NCBI GenBank assembly: GCA_017577365.1
Contig: PKRJ01000047.1
Span: 1 to 30,126, forward strand
Direction of reading: 5' to 3'
Source of the DNA: Gammaproteobacteria bacterium
GTDB taxonomy: Bacteria > Pseudomonadota > Gammaproteobacteria > Steroidobacterales > Rariloculaceae
Length of the DNA: 30,126 nt
Positions 22,252-29,835 of this stretch are shown here, piece after piece. The notes under the pieces are model-generated. The model ran no database searches. It saw only the letters and a list, made by a program, of their open reading frames with translations, and was not told where the DNA came from. Within the stretch, counting starts at the first letter, position 1. The number at the start of each line of letters is the position of its first letter. The position numbers and the translations under genes are program-made.

Positions 22252-24126
22252 ATGACCGTGCTCAGCGACACCCTCGAGCGGCTCAAGAACGAATACGTCG
22301 AGCTGCACACGCGCAAGGAAGATCTTTTCTGGATCACGAAGATGGGCCTCGCCGACGACATGGCCGCGGCGCGCAAGGCGATGGCGGAGGCCGAGATCGC
22401 ATGGAACGGGTTCCTGCAGGATCCGGAGCGGCTGAAATCGCTGCGTGAGCTCGAGGCCGCGAGCACGGACGCCTCCGAGGACGAGCGGCGCATCCTGCGC
22501 GGCTGGATCGACATGCTCGCCGCGCACGTCATCGAGGGCGCGGACGCGCGCAAGCTTTCGGCCGAGATCGTCGAGCTCGAGGCCGAGCTTCAGGCGAAGC
22601 GCGCCGGCATGAAGCTCGGCTACGTCGATCCCGAGACGCGCGAGCTCGTGCCGGCGTCGAGCGTGAAGCTCGCGCTGATGATGCGCACCGATCCCGATGA
22701 GGCGCGCCGCAAGGCCGCGTACGAGGGCCTACGGAGCATCGAGACGTTCGTGCTCGACGCGGGCTTTCTCGACATCGTCGCGAAGCGCAACCGCCTCGGG
22801 CGGATGCTCGGTTACGAGGACTATTACGCGTGGCGCGTCGCGGTCGTCGAGCGGATGACGAAGAAGGCGCTGTTCGACCGCCTCGACACGCTCGCCGCGC
22901 GCACCGCGGAGAGATCCCGGGCGGAGCTCGCGGCATTCGCCGAGAAGCACGGCGACGGCGCGCTCGAGCCGTGGAATTTCGGCTATCTGCGAAGCGGCGA
23001 TCTCGCGCGCGAGCTCGATCCTTATTTCGGCTTCGCCGAGGCGCTCGAGCGCTGGGGCCGTTCGTTCCACGCGCTCGGCGTGCGCTATCGCGGCGCGACC
23101 CTGACGCTCGACCTCGTCGATCGTCCGGGCAAGTACGAGAACGGCTTCATGCACGGGCCCGGCATCGCGTTCTTCGATCGCGGCACGTGGCGGCCGGCGC
23201 GCGTGAACTTCACCGCGAACGCGGTCGTCGGGCAGGTCGGCAGCGGGTTGCGCGCGGCCGAGACGCTCTTCCACGAGGGCGGTCATGCCGCGCACTTCGC
23301 CAACATTCTGTCGAATGCGCCGTGCTTCGCGCACGAGTTCGCGCCGACCAGCATCGCATACGCCGAGACGCAGTCGATGTTCATGGACTCGCTGCTCGGC
23401 GACGCCGACTGGCGCACGCGTTACGCGCGCGACGCGCAGGGGAACCCCATGCCGCTCGAGCTGATCGAGGAGGCGATCAGGGACCGTCAGCCGTTCCGCG
23501 GCTGGGACGTGCGCGCGATGCTCACGATCCCGTTCGCCGAGCGCGCGCTGTACGAGCTGCCGGAGCGCGAGCTCGCGCCCGAGCGCGTGCTCGACACGTT
23601 CCGCAAGATCGAGCGCGAGCTGCAGGGGCTCTCCGCCGGCATCCGGCCCGTGCTCGCCGTGCCGCATCTGCTCGCGGCCGAATCGAGCGCGTACTACCAC
23701 GCGTACATCCTCGCGGAGATGGCCGTCGAGCAGACGCGGCGCTACTTCCTCGAGCGCGACGGCTATCTCACGGACAACCCGCGCATCGGCCCCGATCTCG
23801 CGAAGCACTACTGGGCGCCGGGCAACGCCGCGCGGTTCGACGAGACGCTCGTCGCGTTGACCGGCGAGCCGCTGTCGCCGGATGCGCTCGTCGACGCGTG
23901 CAATCTGTCGACCGACGACGCGATCTCGAAGGCGCGCGCCGCCGTGCGCGGCGCCGCGAGTCGGCCCGCGCCGAGCGGCAAGGTCGAGCTCGACGCGACG
24001 ATTCGCGTCGTGCACGGCCGCGACACCGTCGCGACGACGGAAGGCGGCGACTTCGAAAGGGCGGCCGCGGACTTCGCGGCGTTCATCCGGCGGCTCGAAG
24101 CGGAGGCCGCGGCGGCCGCGGCTTGA
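22252..24126 (+). CDS. M3-like (oligoendopeptidase F-type) metallopeptidase
   Basis: A 624-residue zinc peptidase. The zinc motif is LFHEGGHAAHF (H341, E342, H345), followed 25-30 residues later by the region AYAETQSMFMDSL that supplies the third ligand (the E of AETQS). The N-terminal half is helical (ERLKNEYVELHTRKEDLFWITKM..., with EDYYAWRV), as in the M3 channel-shaped oligopeptidases that cut peptides of up to about 20 residues. No signal peptide, so cytoplasmic. ATG 22252 (MTVLSDTLERL) was chosen over ATG 22225 because GGAG lies 8 bases before it. The C-terminus ends in an alanine-rich tail. Length and motifs fit the family; the specific subfamily is uncertain. Divergent from tex. Confidence 0.85.
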   Translation: MTVLSDTLERLKNEYVELHTRKEDLFWITKMGLADDMAAARKAMAEAEIAWNGFLQDPERLKSLRELEAASTDASEDERRILRGWIDMLAAHVIEGADARKLSAEIVELEAELQAKRAGMKLGYVDPETRELVPASSVKLALMMRTDPDEARRKAAYEGLRSIETFVLDAGFLDIVAKRNRLGRMLGYEDYYAWRVAVVERMTKKALFDRLDTLAARTAERSRAELAAFAEKHGDGALEPWNFGYLRSGDLARELDPYFGFAEALERWGRSFHALGVRYRGATLTLDLVDRPGKYENGFMHGPGIAFFDRGTWRPARVNFTANAVVGQVGSGLRAAETLFHEGGHAAHFANILSNAPCFAHEFAPTSIAYAETQSMFMDSLLGDADWRTRYARDAQGNPMPLELIEEAIRDRQPFRGWDVRAMLTIPFAERALYELPERELAPERVLDTFRKIERELQGLSAGIRPVLAVPHLLAAESSAYYHAYILAEMAVEQTRRYFLERDGYLTDNPRIGPDLAKHYWAPGNAARFDETLVALTGEPLSPDALVDACNLSTDDAISKARAAVRGAASRPAPSGKVELDATIRVVHGRDTVATTEGGDFERAAADFAAFIRRLEAEAAAAAA

Positions 24127-24131
24127 GCCGC

Positions 24132-24151
24132 GATCCGCGCCGCGGCGGATC
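24132..24151. terminator. Convergent hairpin between the M3 peptidase and CMD genes
   Basis: A perfect 7-bp stem (GATCCGC / GCGGATC) with a 6-nt GC loop fills the short space between two convergent stop codons and reaches the CMD stop. No T tract on either side, so it would need help from other factors. Confidence 0.4.
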
Positions 24152-24542
24152 AGCCGGCGGCCTGCTCTTTCTCGAGCTCGGCGAGCGCCTCTTTCGCGAC
24201 GCGGAAGGAGTCGACCGCGGCCGGGATGCCGCTGTAGATGCCGACGTGCAGCAGCACCTCGCGGATCTCTTCCTTCGTGCAGCCGTTACGGATCGCGCCT
24301 TTGACGTGAATCTTGAGCTCGTGATGACGGTTCAGCGTCGCGAGGAGCGCGATGTTGAGCATCGAGCGGACCTTTCTGGGCAGCTGCTCTCGGCTCCAGA
24401 CCGCGCCCCAGCAATACTCCGTGACGAGACGTTGCAGCGGCATCGTGAAATCGTCGGCGCTGCCGATCGATTTCTCCACGTACGCGTCGCCGAGCACGGC
24501 TTTGCGGACCGCGAGGCCGCGTTCGAAAAGTTCGTCGTTCAT
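24150..24542 (-). CDS. Carboxymuconolactone decarboxylase family protein
   Basis: A 130-residue all-helical protein of the CMD family, resembling PcaC, the 4-carboxymuconolactone decarboxylase of the protocatechuate branch of the beta-ketoadipate pathway. Motifs: EYCWGAVWSRE (residues 42-52), SMLNIALLATLNRHHELKIHVKGAIRNG (60-87) and EEIREVLLHVGIYSGIPAAVDSFR. The CxxC pair of the related AhpD peroxidases is absent, which favours the decarboxylase branch. No other pathway gene (pcaB, pcaD) is in the window, so the substrate may be different. ATG 24542 has GGAGGAT 7 bases upstream. It is the third gene of a leftward run (VOC, dehydrogenase, CMD) divergent from a LigW-like decarboxylase. Confidence 0.87.
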   Translation of the reverse strand: MNDELFERGLAVRKAVLGDAYVEKSIGSADDFTMPLQRLVTEYCWGAVWSREQLPRKVRSMLNIALLATLNRHHELKIHVKGAIRNGCTKEEIREVLLHVGIYSGIPAAVDSFRVAKEALAELEKEQAAG

Positions 24543-24629
24543 CGGCTGATCCTCCCGTGAAGGCCATGGTCGAAACGAATTCGGCGGGACGAGACGAAAC
24601 GAGGCCCGCCCGTTCGCGAGCGCGTCCGC

Positions 24630-25529
24630 TCAAGCTTGGCTCTTGATCTCGACGCCGGCCCACTCCTCGACGACGCGGGCGATCGACGTGAAATCCGAAT
24701 CCGCGCCGAAGCGGGCTTGTGTTACGCCGAACATCTGGAGCACGGCGCTGCCCGCGATCATCGGTACGCCGAGATTCTCCGCGGCCTGAACGCAAAGCTT
24801 CAGGTCCTTGTAGCAGAGGCCGGTCGCGAAGCCGAAATCGAACGTGCGCGGCAGCACCGAGCGCGGGAACTTATCCTGTGTGGCGCTGTTGCGACCCGTT
24901 CCGGCATTGATCACGTCGACCATTTGCGCCGCGTCGAGGCCGGCCTTCACGCCGAGCGCGATCGCCTCCGACGAGAGCACGAGCGCCGCGGCCGACAGCA
25001 TGTTGTTCGCGAGCTTCATGACCTGGCCCTGACCGGGCTCGGTGCCGACGTGGAAGACCTTGCCGAAGCGCTCGAGCGCCGGCTTCGCTCGCTCGTAGAC
25101 CTCGCGCGGTCCGGAGACCATCACCGCGAGCGTGCCGTTCTTCGCGCCGCCGACGCCGCCGCTCACCGGCGCATCGAGGTACGCGATACCGCGCTCCGCG
25201 AGGCCCGCAGCGACGCTGCGCGCCATCTCGGGACCGATCGTCGAGCAATCGAAGACCTGCTTGACGCGCGAGCCTTCGGCGATGCCTTTGGGACCGAGCG
25301 CGACCGCGTGGACGATCTCCGGCGTCGGTAGGCTCAAGAAAAGCGTCTCGGCGTAATCCGCCGCCTCGACGGCCGACGCCGCGCCTTGCGCGCCGTGCGC
25401 GACGAGCTCGTCGACCGCGCGGCGCGACGCGTCGTAGACCGTGAGCGAGAAGCCGCCGTCGAGCAGGCGTTTCGCCATGTTCGCGCCCATGCGGCCGATG
25501 CCGATGAAGGCGTAATCCGTGACGTTCAC
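24630..25529 (-). CDS. 3-Hydroxyisobutyrate dehydrogenase family oxidoreductase
   Basis: A 299-residue NAD(P)-dependent beta-hydroxyacid dehydrogenase. The Rossmann motif is AFIGIGRMGANMA (residues 7-19). The substrate loop is LDAPVSGGVGGAKNGTL (118-134), and the catalytic lysine is K172 in MKLANNM with N176. The C-terminal helical domain has YKDLKLCVQAAENLGVPM. The family covers 3-hydroxyisobutyrate, tartronate semialdehyde and related substrates; the cluster suggests a breakdown intermediate of an aromatic or branched acid. The start is GTG 25529, with GGGGGAG 6 bases upstream. It lies 41 bases after the VOC gene and 87 bases before the CMD gene, all on the same strand. Confidence 0.88.
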   Translation of the reverse strand: MNVTDYAFIGIGRMGANMAKRLLDGGFSLTVYDASRRAVDELVAHGAQGAASAVEAADYAETLFLSLPTPEIVHAVALGPKGIAEGSRVKQVFDCSTIGPEMARSVAAGLAERGIAYLDAPVSGGVGGAKNGTLAVMVSGPREVYERAKPALERFGKVFHVGTEPGQGQVMKLANNMLSAAALVLSSEAIALGVKAGLDAAQMVDVINAGTGRNSATQDKFPRSVLPRTFDFGFATGLCYKDLKLCVQAAENLGVPMIAGSAVLQMFGVTQARFGADSDFTSIARVVEEWAGVEIKSQA

Positions 25530-25570
25530 GTCGTCTCCCCCGTGTCCTCGTTGTCGATGCCGCGCAGCTA

Positions 25571-25990
25571 TCAGCTCGCGCGCTTGCCGACGAAGAAATT
25601 GATCTCGATCTTCACGCCGCTCGGATCGTCGAGGAACAGCTGCCTGAGCCCGATCTCGTCGACGCGGTTCTGCTTCGGCTCGATGCCGTGGCTTCTCAGG
25701 CGCTCGAGCATCCCGTCGAAATCGTCGGCGTTGAACGCGACGTGATCGATCATCCCCGTGCCGGGATTGCCGTCGGTGACGGGAATGCCGATGCCTTCGC
25801 TATAGCGTTTGTAGCTCTCGCGCTCGGCGACGTGGATGCACGGCACGTCGCCGACGTAGAGCCAATAGCCGTCGAACTCGAGCTCGGGTCGGAACCCGAC
25901 CCGCATGCCGAGGGCGTCGCAGTAGAAGCGGCGCGTCTCCTCGATATCGTCGCTGATCACGAGATAGTGCTCGAGCTTCGTCAGGGCCAT
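25571..25990 (-). CDS. VOC (glyoxalase/extradiol-type) family protein
   Basis: A 139-residue single-subunit vicinal-oxygen-chelate protein with two beta-alpha-beta-beta-beta modules. Candidate metal ligands are H8 (KLEHYLVIS), H53 (CIHVAE), H83 (MIDHVAFNADD) and E129 (VKIEIN). The family includes glyoxalase I, extradiol dioxygenases, fosfomycin-resistance enzymes and epimerases. The neighbouring decarboxylase and reductase make an aromatic-ring or aldehyde-handling role reasonable, but that is inference. The first gene of the leftward run, it shares a 70-base divergent promoter region with the LigW-like gene. ATG 25990 is preceded only by a weak ribosome site. Confidence 0.85.
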   Translation of the reverse strand: MALTKLEHYLVISDDIEETRRFYCDALGMRVGFRPELEFDGYWLYVGDVPCIHVAERESYKRYSEGIGIPVTDGNPGTGMIDHVAFNADDFDGMLERLRSHGIEPKQNRVDEIGLRQLFLDDPSGVKIEINFFVGKRAS

Positions 25991-26027
25991 CGTTCATTCC
26001 GCCATCGTTAGGTCGAGCCGCAGAGTC

Positions 26028-26033
26028 TACAAT
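26028..26033 (+). promoter_or_regulatory. Candidate -10 box (TACAAT) of the LigW-like gene
   Basis: TACAAT lies 33 bases before the ATG at 26061, with a strong GGAGGAGG ribosome site between. The predicted leader is about 16-20 bases. No -35 of quality is visible. The 70-base gap also has to hold the promoter of the divergent VOC gene. Confidence 0.45.
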
Positions 26034-26060
26034 AGCCCGCGTTTCACGGAGGAGGACGCC

Positions 26061-27107
26061 ATGAGCGGCATCGACGCGCAGCGCTTTCGACGCATCGCGA
26101 CCGAGGAGGCATGGGCGCCGTCGGACATGATCCGGCGGTACCGCGGCTTGATCTCGGAGAACAAGGTCGACGACCCGGGGTTCAGGAGCCTGATGGGCTA
26201 TTTCCTGTTCAACGAGAGCCCGGTCACGAAAGGCGTCGTCGAGCGGCTCCAGGACGCGGGCGAGCGCCGGATCGCGGACATGGACGCGACCGGCATCGCG
26301 AAGCAGATCATCGGCATCACGTCGCCGGGCGTGCAGATCTTCGACGCGGATACGGCGACGAGGCTCTCCGTCGAGTACAACGACGAGCTCGCCGAGGCAT
26401 GCCGACGTTACCCGGATCGGCTGTATCCGCTCGCCGCGATCGCGCCGCAGGATCCGAAGCACGCGGCCGCGGAGCTCGAGCGTGCCGTGACCCGTCTCGG
26501 CATGAAGGGCGCGATCGTCAATTCGCACACCCATGGCGAGTATCTCGACGACGAGCGTTTCTGGGATATCTTCGCCGCGGCCGAGGCGCTCGACGTGCCG
26601 GTCTACATCCACCCGCAGACGCCGCCGAAGTCGATGATCGCGCCGTTTCTCGACCGCGGTCTCGACAGCGCGGTTTACGGCTTCGGCGTCGAGACGGGGC
26701 TGCACATGCTGCGGCTGATCGTGAGCGGCGTGTTCGACCGCTTCCCGAAGCTCAGCGTCGTCGTCGGCCATCTCGGCGAAGGCATTCCGTTCTGGCTCTA
26801 TCGCGTCGACTTCTTCCACGCGCGGATCGTCAAGACGAAGCGCTACGAGAAGGTGAAGCCGCTCGAGCTCACGCCGAGCGAATACATGCGGCGCAACTTC
26901 CACGTCACGTCGAGCGGGATGCCGTGGGCGCCCGCGATCCTGTACGTGCGGCAGGTGCTGGGCGCGGATCGAGTCATGTACGCGATGGATTACCCATATC
27001 AATACGTGCCGGAAGAGGTCGAGGCGATGGACGCCCTGCCGATCTCCGACGACGAGAAGGTCGAGTTCTACGAGACGAACGCGACGCGCGTGTTCAAGCT
27101 CGGGTAG
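26061..27107 (+). CDS. Amidohydrolase-family aromatic decarboxylase, LigW / gamma-resorcylate type
   Basis: A 348-residue TIM-barrel protein of the ACMSD/amidohydrolase-2 family. It resembles LigW, the non-oxidative 5-carboxyvanillate decarboxylase, and gamma-resorcylate decarboxylases. The metal site is visible: E15 (RIATEEAW), H184 (VYIHPQTPP), H237 (VVGHLGEG) and D310 (YAMDYPYQY). Their spacing equals, as I recall it, that of LigW E19, H188, H241 and D314, and R248 (WLYRVD) corresponds to the substrate-binding arginine. The enzyme removes CO2 from an ortho-hydroxylated aromatic acid without oxygen, using Mn2+ or a similar ion. ATG 26061 has a near-perfect GGAGGAGG. It precedes an MHS transporter by 110 bases. 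The exact substrate cannot be told from sequence. Confidence 0.88.
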   Translation: MSGIDAQRFRRIATEEAWAPSDMIRRYRGLISENKVDDPGFRSLMGYFLFNESPVTKGVVERLQDAGERRIADMDATGIAKQIIGITSPGVQIFDADTATRLSVEYNDELAEACRRYPDRLYPLAAIAPQDPKHAAAELERAVTRLGMKGAIVNSHTHGEYLDDERFWDIFAAAEALDVPVYIHPQTPPKSMIAPFLDRGLDSAVYGFGVETGLHMLRLIVSGVFDRFPKLSVVVGHLGEGIPFWLYRVDFFHARIVKTKRYEKVKPLELTPSEYMRRNFHVTSSGMPWAPAILYVRQVLGADRVMYAMDYPYQYVPEEVEAMDALPISDDEKVEFYETNATRVFKLG

Positions 27108-27152
27108 TGGGAGCGTTGCGGCCGTAGAGTAAAGCGCGCTATCGTCGCGAGA

Positions 27153-27191
27153 ATTGCGTCGCAGGGGGCCCGCGCGGCTGCCCGCGACAAT
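27153..27191. other. Bulged stem-loop between decarboxylase and transporter genes
   Basis: Three stem blocks pair in register: ATTG (27153) with CAAT (27188), TCGC (27159) with GCGA (27184), and GGGC (27166) with GCCC (27180). They have bulges of 2 and 3 bases on the left side and a 10-base loop. It sits in the 110-base gap of a probable operon, ending about 16 bases before the MFS ribosome site. It could attenuate transcription or protect one transcript end. No T run, so it is not a classic terminator. Confidence 0.4.
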
Positions 27192-27217
27192 CGTAATCAG
27201 GTCTTGGGGGAGGCCAG

Positions 27218-28579
27218 ATGTCGACGACCGTCGCGCAGGCGCGCGAAACGATCAGCGCGCCGAACAAGCGTATGCTCGTATCGTGCTTTCTCGGCACGAC
27301 GATCGAGTGGTACGACTTCCTGCTCTACGGCTTTCTCGCGCCGCTCGTCTTCGATCGTCTGTTCTTCCCGAGCCTCGATCCGCTGATCGGCACGATCGCG
27401 GTCTTCGGCGTGTTCGCCGTGGGTTTCGCGGCGCGTCCGCTGGGGGGGCTCTTCTTCGGGCATTTCGGCGACCGCATCGGCCGCAAGCCGATCATGGTCA
27501 CGACGCTGACGCTGATGGGCGCGGCGACGGTGTCGATCGGTCTCACGCCGACGTACGAGACGATCGGCATCGCAGCGCCGATCGTCCTCGTCACGCTGCG
27601 CTTCGTGCAGGGCTTCGCGCTCGGCGGCGAGTCCGCCGCCGGGCCGCTGCTCGCGATGGAGAGCGCGCCGGACCATCGGCGGGGGCTCTTCGCCGCGTTC
27701 GTGCAGAGCGGCGCCGCGGCCGGCACCGTGCTCGGCGCGTTGGCGGCTTTCGCCGTCGGCTTGCTTCCGGACGAGCAGCTCGTCGCCTGGGGCTGGCGCA
27801 TACCGTTCCTCGCGAGCGCGGTGATCTTCGCCGTCGGAATGTACGTGCGGCTCAAGGTCGCCGAATCGCCGATCTTCCAGGCCGCGCTGGAGCAGAAGCC
27901 TCCGGAGCGCGTGCCGTTGCTCGCGGTGCTGAAGCGCCGCAAGGTGCCGGCGCTGCAGGTGCTGTTCTGCGCGATGGCCGAGTCGTCGACGTTCTACTTC
28001 ACCGCCGTGTTCGGGTTGTCGTACGGCCTGCAGACGCTCGGGATCGACAACAGCCTCTTGCTCGGCGGTATCGTGATCGGCAACGCGCTCGGCATCGTGA
28101 CGAATCCGCTCTTCGGCGCGATCTCCGATCGTGTCGGACGACGGCCGCTGATCGGCGGCGCGTATCTCTTGTCCGCGCTGTTCGTCGCGTTCGCGTTCTT
28201 CCCGATGCTCGCGACGGCCGCGCCCGCGATCATCGTGCTCGCGATGGCGATCCCCGGCGCGGTGCTTCAGCCGATGTCGCTCGCGGTCACGGGCAGCTTC
28301 TACGGCGAGCTCTTCGACGATCCGCGGCTGCGTCTCTCGGGGGTGTCGCTCGGACGGCAGCTCGGCACGATCCTCGGCGGCGGGCTGATGCCGATGATCT
28401 CGCAATCGCTGCTCGCGTTCTCCGGCGGCAAGCTCGAGTGGGTCATCGGCTACTTCGCGCTCGTCTGCGGCGTCGCGCTCGCCGCGGTGCTGACCGCGCG
28501 TGAGACCTCGGAGCGACTTGCGCCTGGCGCCCGTGCCGACGTCGCCGCGGACGCGACGAAGGCGCCTACAGCTCCATGA
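27218..28579 (+). CDS. MFS transporter, metabolite:H+ symporter (MHS) family
   Basis: A 453-residue, 12-helix major facilitator. The N-terminal signature GTTIEWYDFLLYG and the loop FGHFGDRIGRKPIMV (the MFS motif A between helices 2 and 3) are typical of the MHS group, which includes ShiA, ProP, KgtP and transporters for aromatic or dicarboxylic acids. GFALGGESAAGPLLAMESAP is the helix-4 region. The second copy of the loop motif is FGAISDRVGRRPLIGG. Adjacency to a LigW-like decarboxylase makes an aromatic carboxylate the likely cargo (inference). ATG 27218 has GGGGGAGG 4 bases before it, slightly close. The gene is convergent with and overlaps the MBL hydrolase by 14 bases. Confidence 0.92.
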   Translation: MSTTVAQARETISAPNKRMLVSCFLGTTIEWYDFLLYGFLAPLVFDRLFFPSLDPLIGTIAVFGVFAVGFAARPLGGLFFGHFGDRIGRKPIMVTTLTLMGAATVSIGLTPTYETIGIAAPIVLVTLRFVQGFALGGESAAGPLLAMESAPDHRRGLFAAFVQSGAAAGTVLGALAAFAVGLLPDEQLVAWGWRIPFLASAVIFAVGMYVRLKVAESPIFQAALEQKPPERVPLLAVLKRRKVPALQVLFCAMAESSTFYFTAVFGLSYGLQTLGIDNSLLLGGIVIGNALGIVTNPLFGAISDRVGRRPLIGGAYLLSALFVAFAFFPMLATAAPAIIVLAMAIPGAVLQPMSLAVTGSFYGELFDDPRLRLSGVSLGRQLGTILGGGLMPMISQSLLAFSGGKLEWVIGYFALVCGVALAAVLTARETSERLAPGARADVAADATKAPTAP

Positions 28580-29615
28580 AGTCGCGGCCGACGACGACCC
28601 GGCCCGAGAACGTCTTGCGAACGCCTTCGATATAGGCCTCGTCGGGCAGGTCGCTCAACGCGCCCGGCACGAGATGGGAGAGGACGAGCAGGCCGACCTC
28701 GGCCTCGGCGGCCATCCGGCCCGCGTCTTCCGTGCTCGTATGCGTCGTGACGATGTGGTGCCAGATGCCTTCGGGGTTGTCGGCATAAGCGCCGGCGGCG
28801 ACCTTCGTCTCGAACGCGCGGCGCATCGCGTCGACCTCGATCGTCTCGCAGACGAGCACGTCCGCGCCGCGCGCGAGCTCGACGAGCGCCGGCGAGTACG
28901 CGGTGTCGCCCGAGAACGCGATCGATCGGTACGGCGTATCGAAGCGATACGCGACCGAGCGATGGGGCATCGCTTCGCGCGCCTCGTCCGGATAATGCGT
29001 GTTCTCGACCGCACGGACGTGCACGCGCTCGTCGGCGAAAATCTCGGTCGGCTTCTCGGGCGCCGCGATATCGATGCCGCGAAAGAGGTCCTTCGGGTCG
29101 ACGCTTCGGGCCTCGTCGACGAGCCGGATCGCGGCGTTCGCGGCGCCGAAGGCGACCGCGGCCTCGACGAGCGCCCGGGTGCCGTGCGGGCCGTGCACGG
29201 TCGTCGGCTCGATGCGGCCGGTCGTCCATTGATGGCTCAGCAGCGCGGCGAGATCGGACGTGTGGTCGTCATGCAGATGCGTGAGGAAAACGTTGGCGAT
29301 CTCGAGATAGTCGAGGCCGGCTTCGATCAGCGCGCCGAGCGTGCCGTAGCCGCAGTCGATCAGATACGTGACGCCGTCGACGACGAGCGCGTTGCCCGAT
29401 TCGCTGCGTTGCGGCAGGTAGTTCGGCCCGCCCTGTGTGCCGAGCAGGATCAGACGGTCGGCGTCCCGCGCTGCGCGGTCGTTCGTCCCGTCCTTGCGAA
29501 CCTGAGCGAAGGCCGGCCCGATCGGCGCGACGGCCCCGGCGAGCGCGGCGGTCAAGATCCTGCACGACGTCGAGACGAAACCACGTCGCGTTACGATCAT
29601 CTCGTGCGAGCTCAT
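28566..29615 (-). CDS. Tat-exported MBL-fold hydrolase
   Basis: A 349-residue metallo-beta-lactamase-fold protein of the RNase Z / arylsulfatase-like branch. Metal motif: THLHDDHTS (H113, H115, D117, H118); further likely ligands are NTHYPDE, FSGDTAYSP and SHLVPG. The N-terminus is a twin-arginine signal (VTRRGFVSTSCRILTAALAGA, hydrophobic to about residue 37, cleavage after AFA), so a folded, metal-loaded enzyme is exported to the periplasm. ATG 29615 is called; ATG 29600 (MIVTRRGF) is an equally good start for a Tat signal. The substrate is unknown: periplasmic members of this branch include sulfatases, phosphodiesterases and lactonases. It overlaps the 3' end of the MFS gene by 14 bases in convergent orientation. 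Confidence 0.87.
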   Translation of the reverse strand: MSSHEMIVTRRGFVSTSCRILTAALAGAVAPIGPAFAQVRKDGTNDRAARDADRLILLGTQGGPNYLPQRSESGNALVVDGVTYLIDCGYGTLGALIEAGLDYLEIANVFLTHLHDDHTSDLAALLSHQWTTGRIEPTTVHGPHGTRALVEAAVAFGAANAAIRLVDEARSVDPKDLFRGIDIAAPEKPTEIFADERVHVRAVENTHYPDEAREAMPHRSVAYRFDTPYRSIAFSGDTAYSPALVELARGADVLVCETIEVDAMRRAFETKVAAGAYADNPEGIWHHIVTTHTSTEDAGRMAAEAEVGLLVLSHLVPGALSDLPDEAYIEGVRKTFSGRVVVGRDFMEL

Positions 29616-29835
29616 TTCTCGTCTGCACCGATTCGGAGCCTAACGGACGCCCAGGACGTCGGCAACTTCGTGGCCGAATGCGGTCCTGCGTAACTTACCG
29701 AGTGTCCGCATTCCGCGTCGGCTTGCGTCGTCCCGCGCCCGACGCCAAGCTTCGAATCGTCGTCGAGGCGCGAATGCGCCGGGCGGCGAGACGGCGGGAC
29801 CGGCCGTCAGGGGGGCGAGCGAAAGGGGGCGGAAA

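Noticed and set aside
22045..22527. Upstream extension of the tex frame to 962 codons
   Set aside because: It would run through the divergent region into the M3 peptidase gene, and the Tex family N-terminus begins at ATG 22044.
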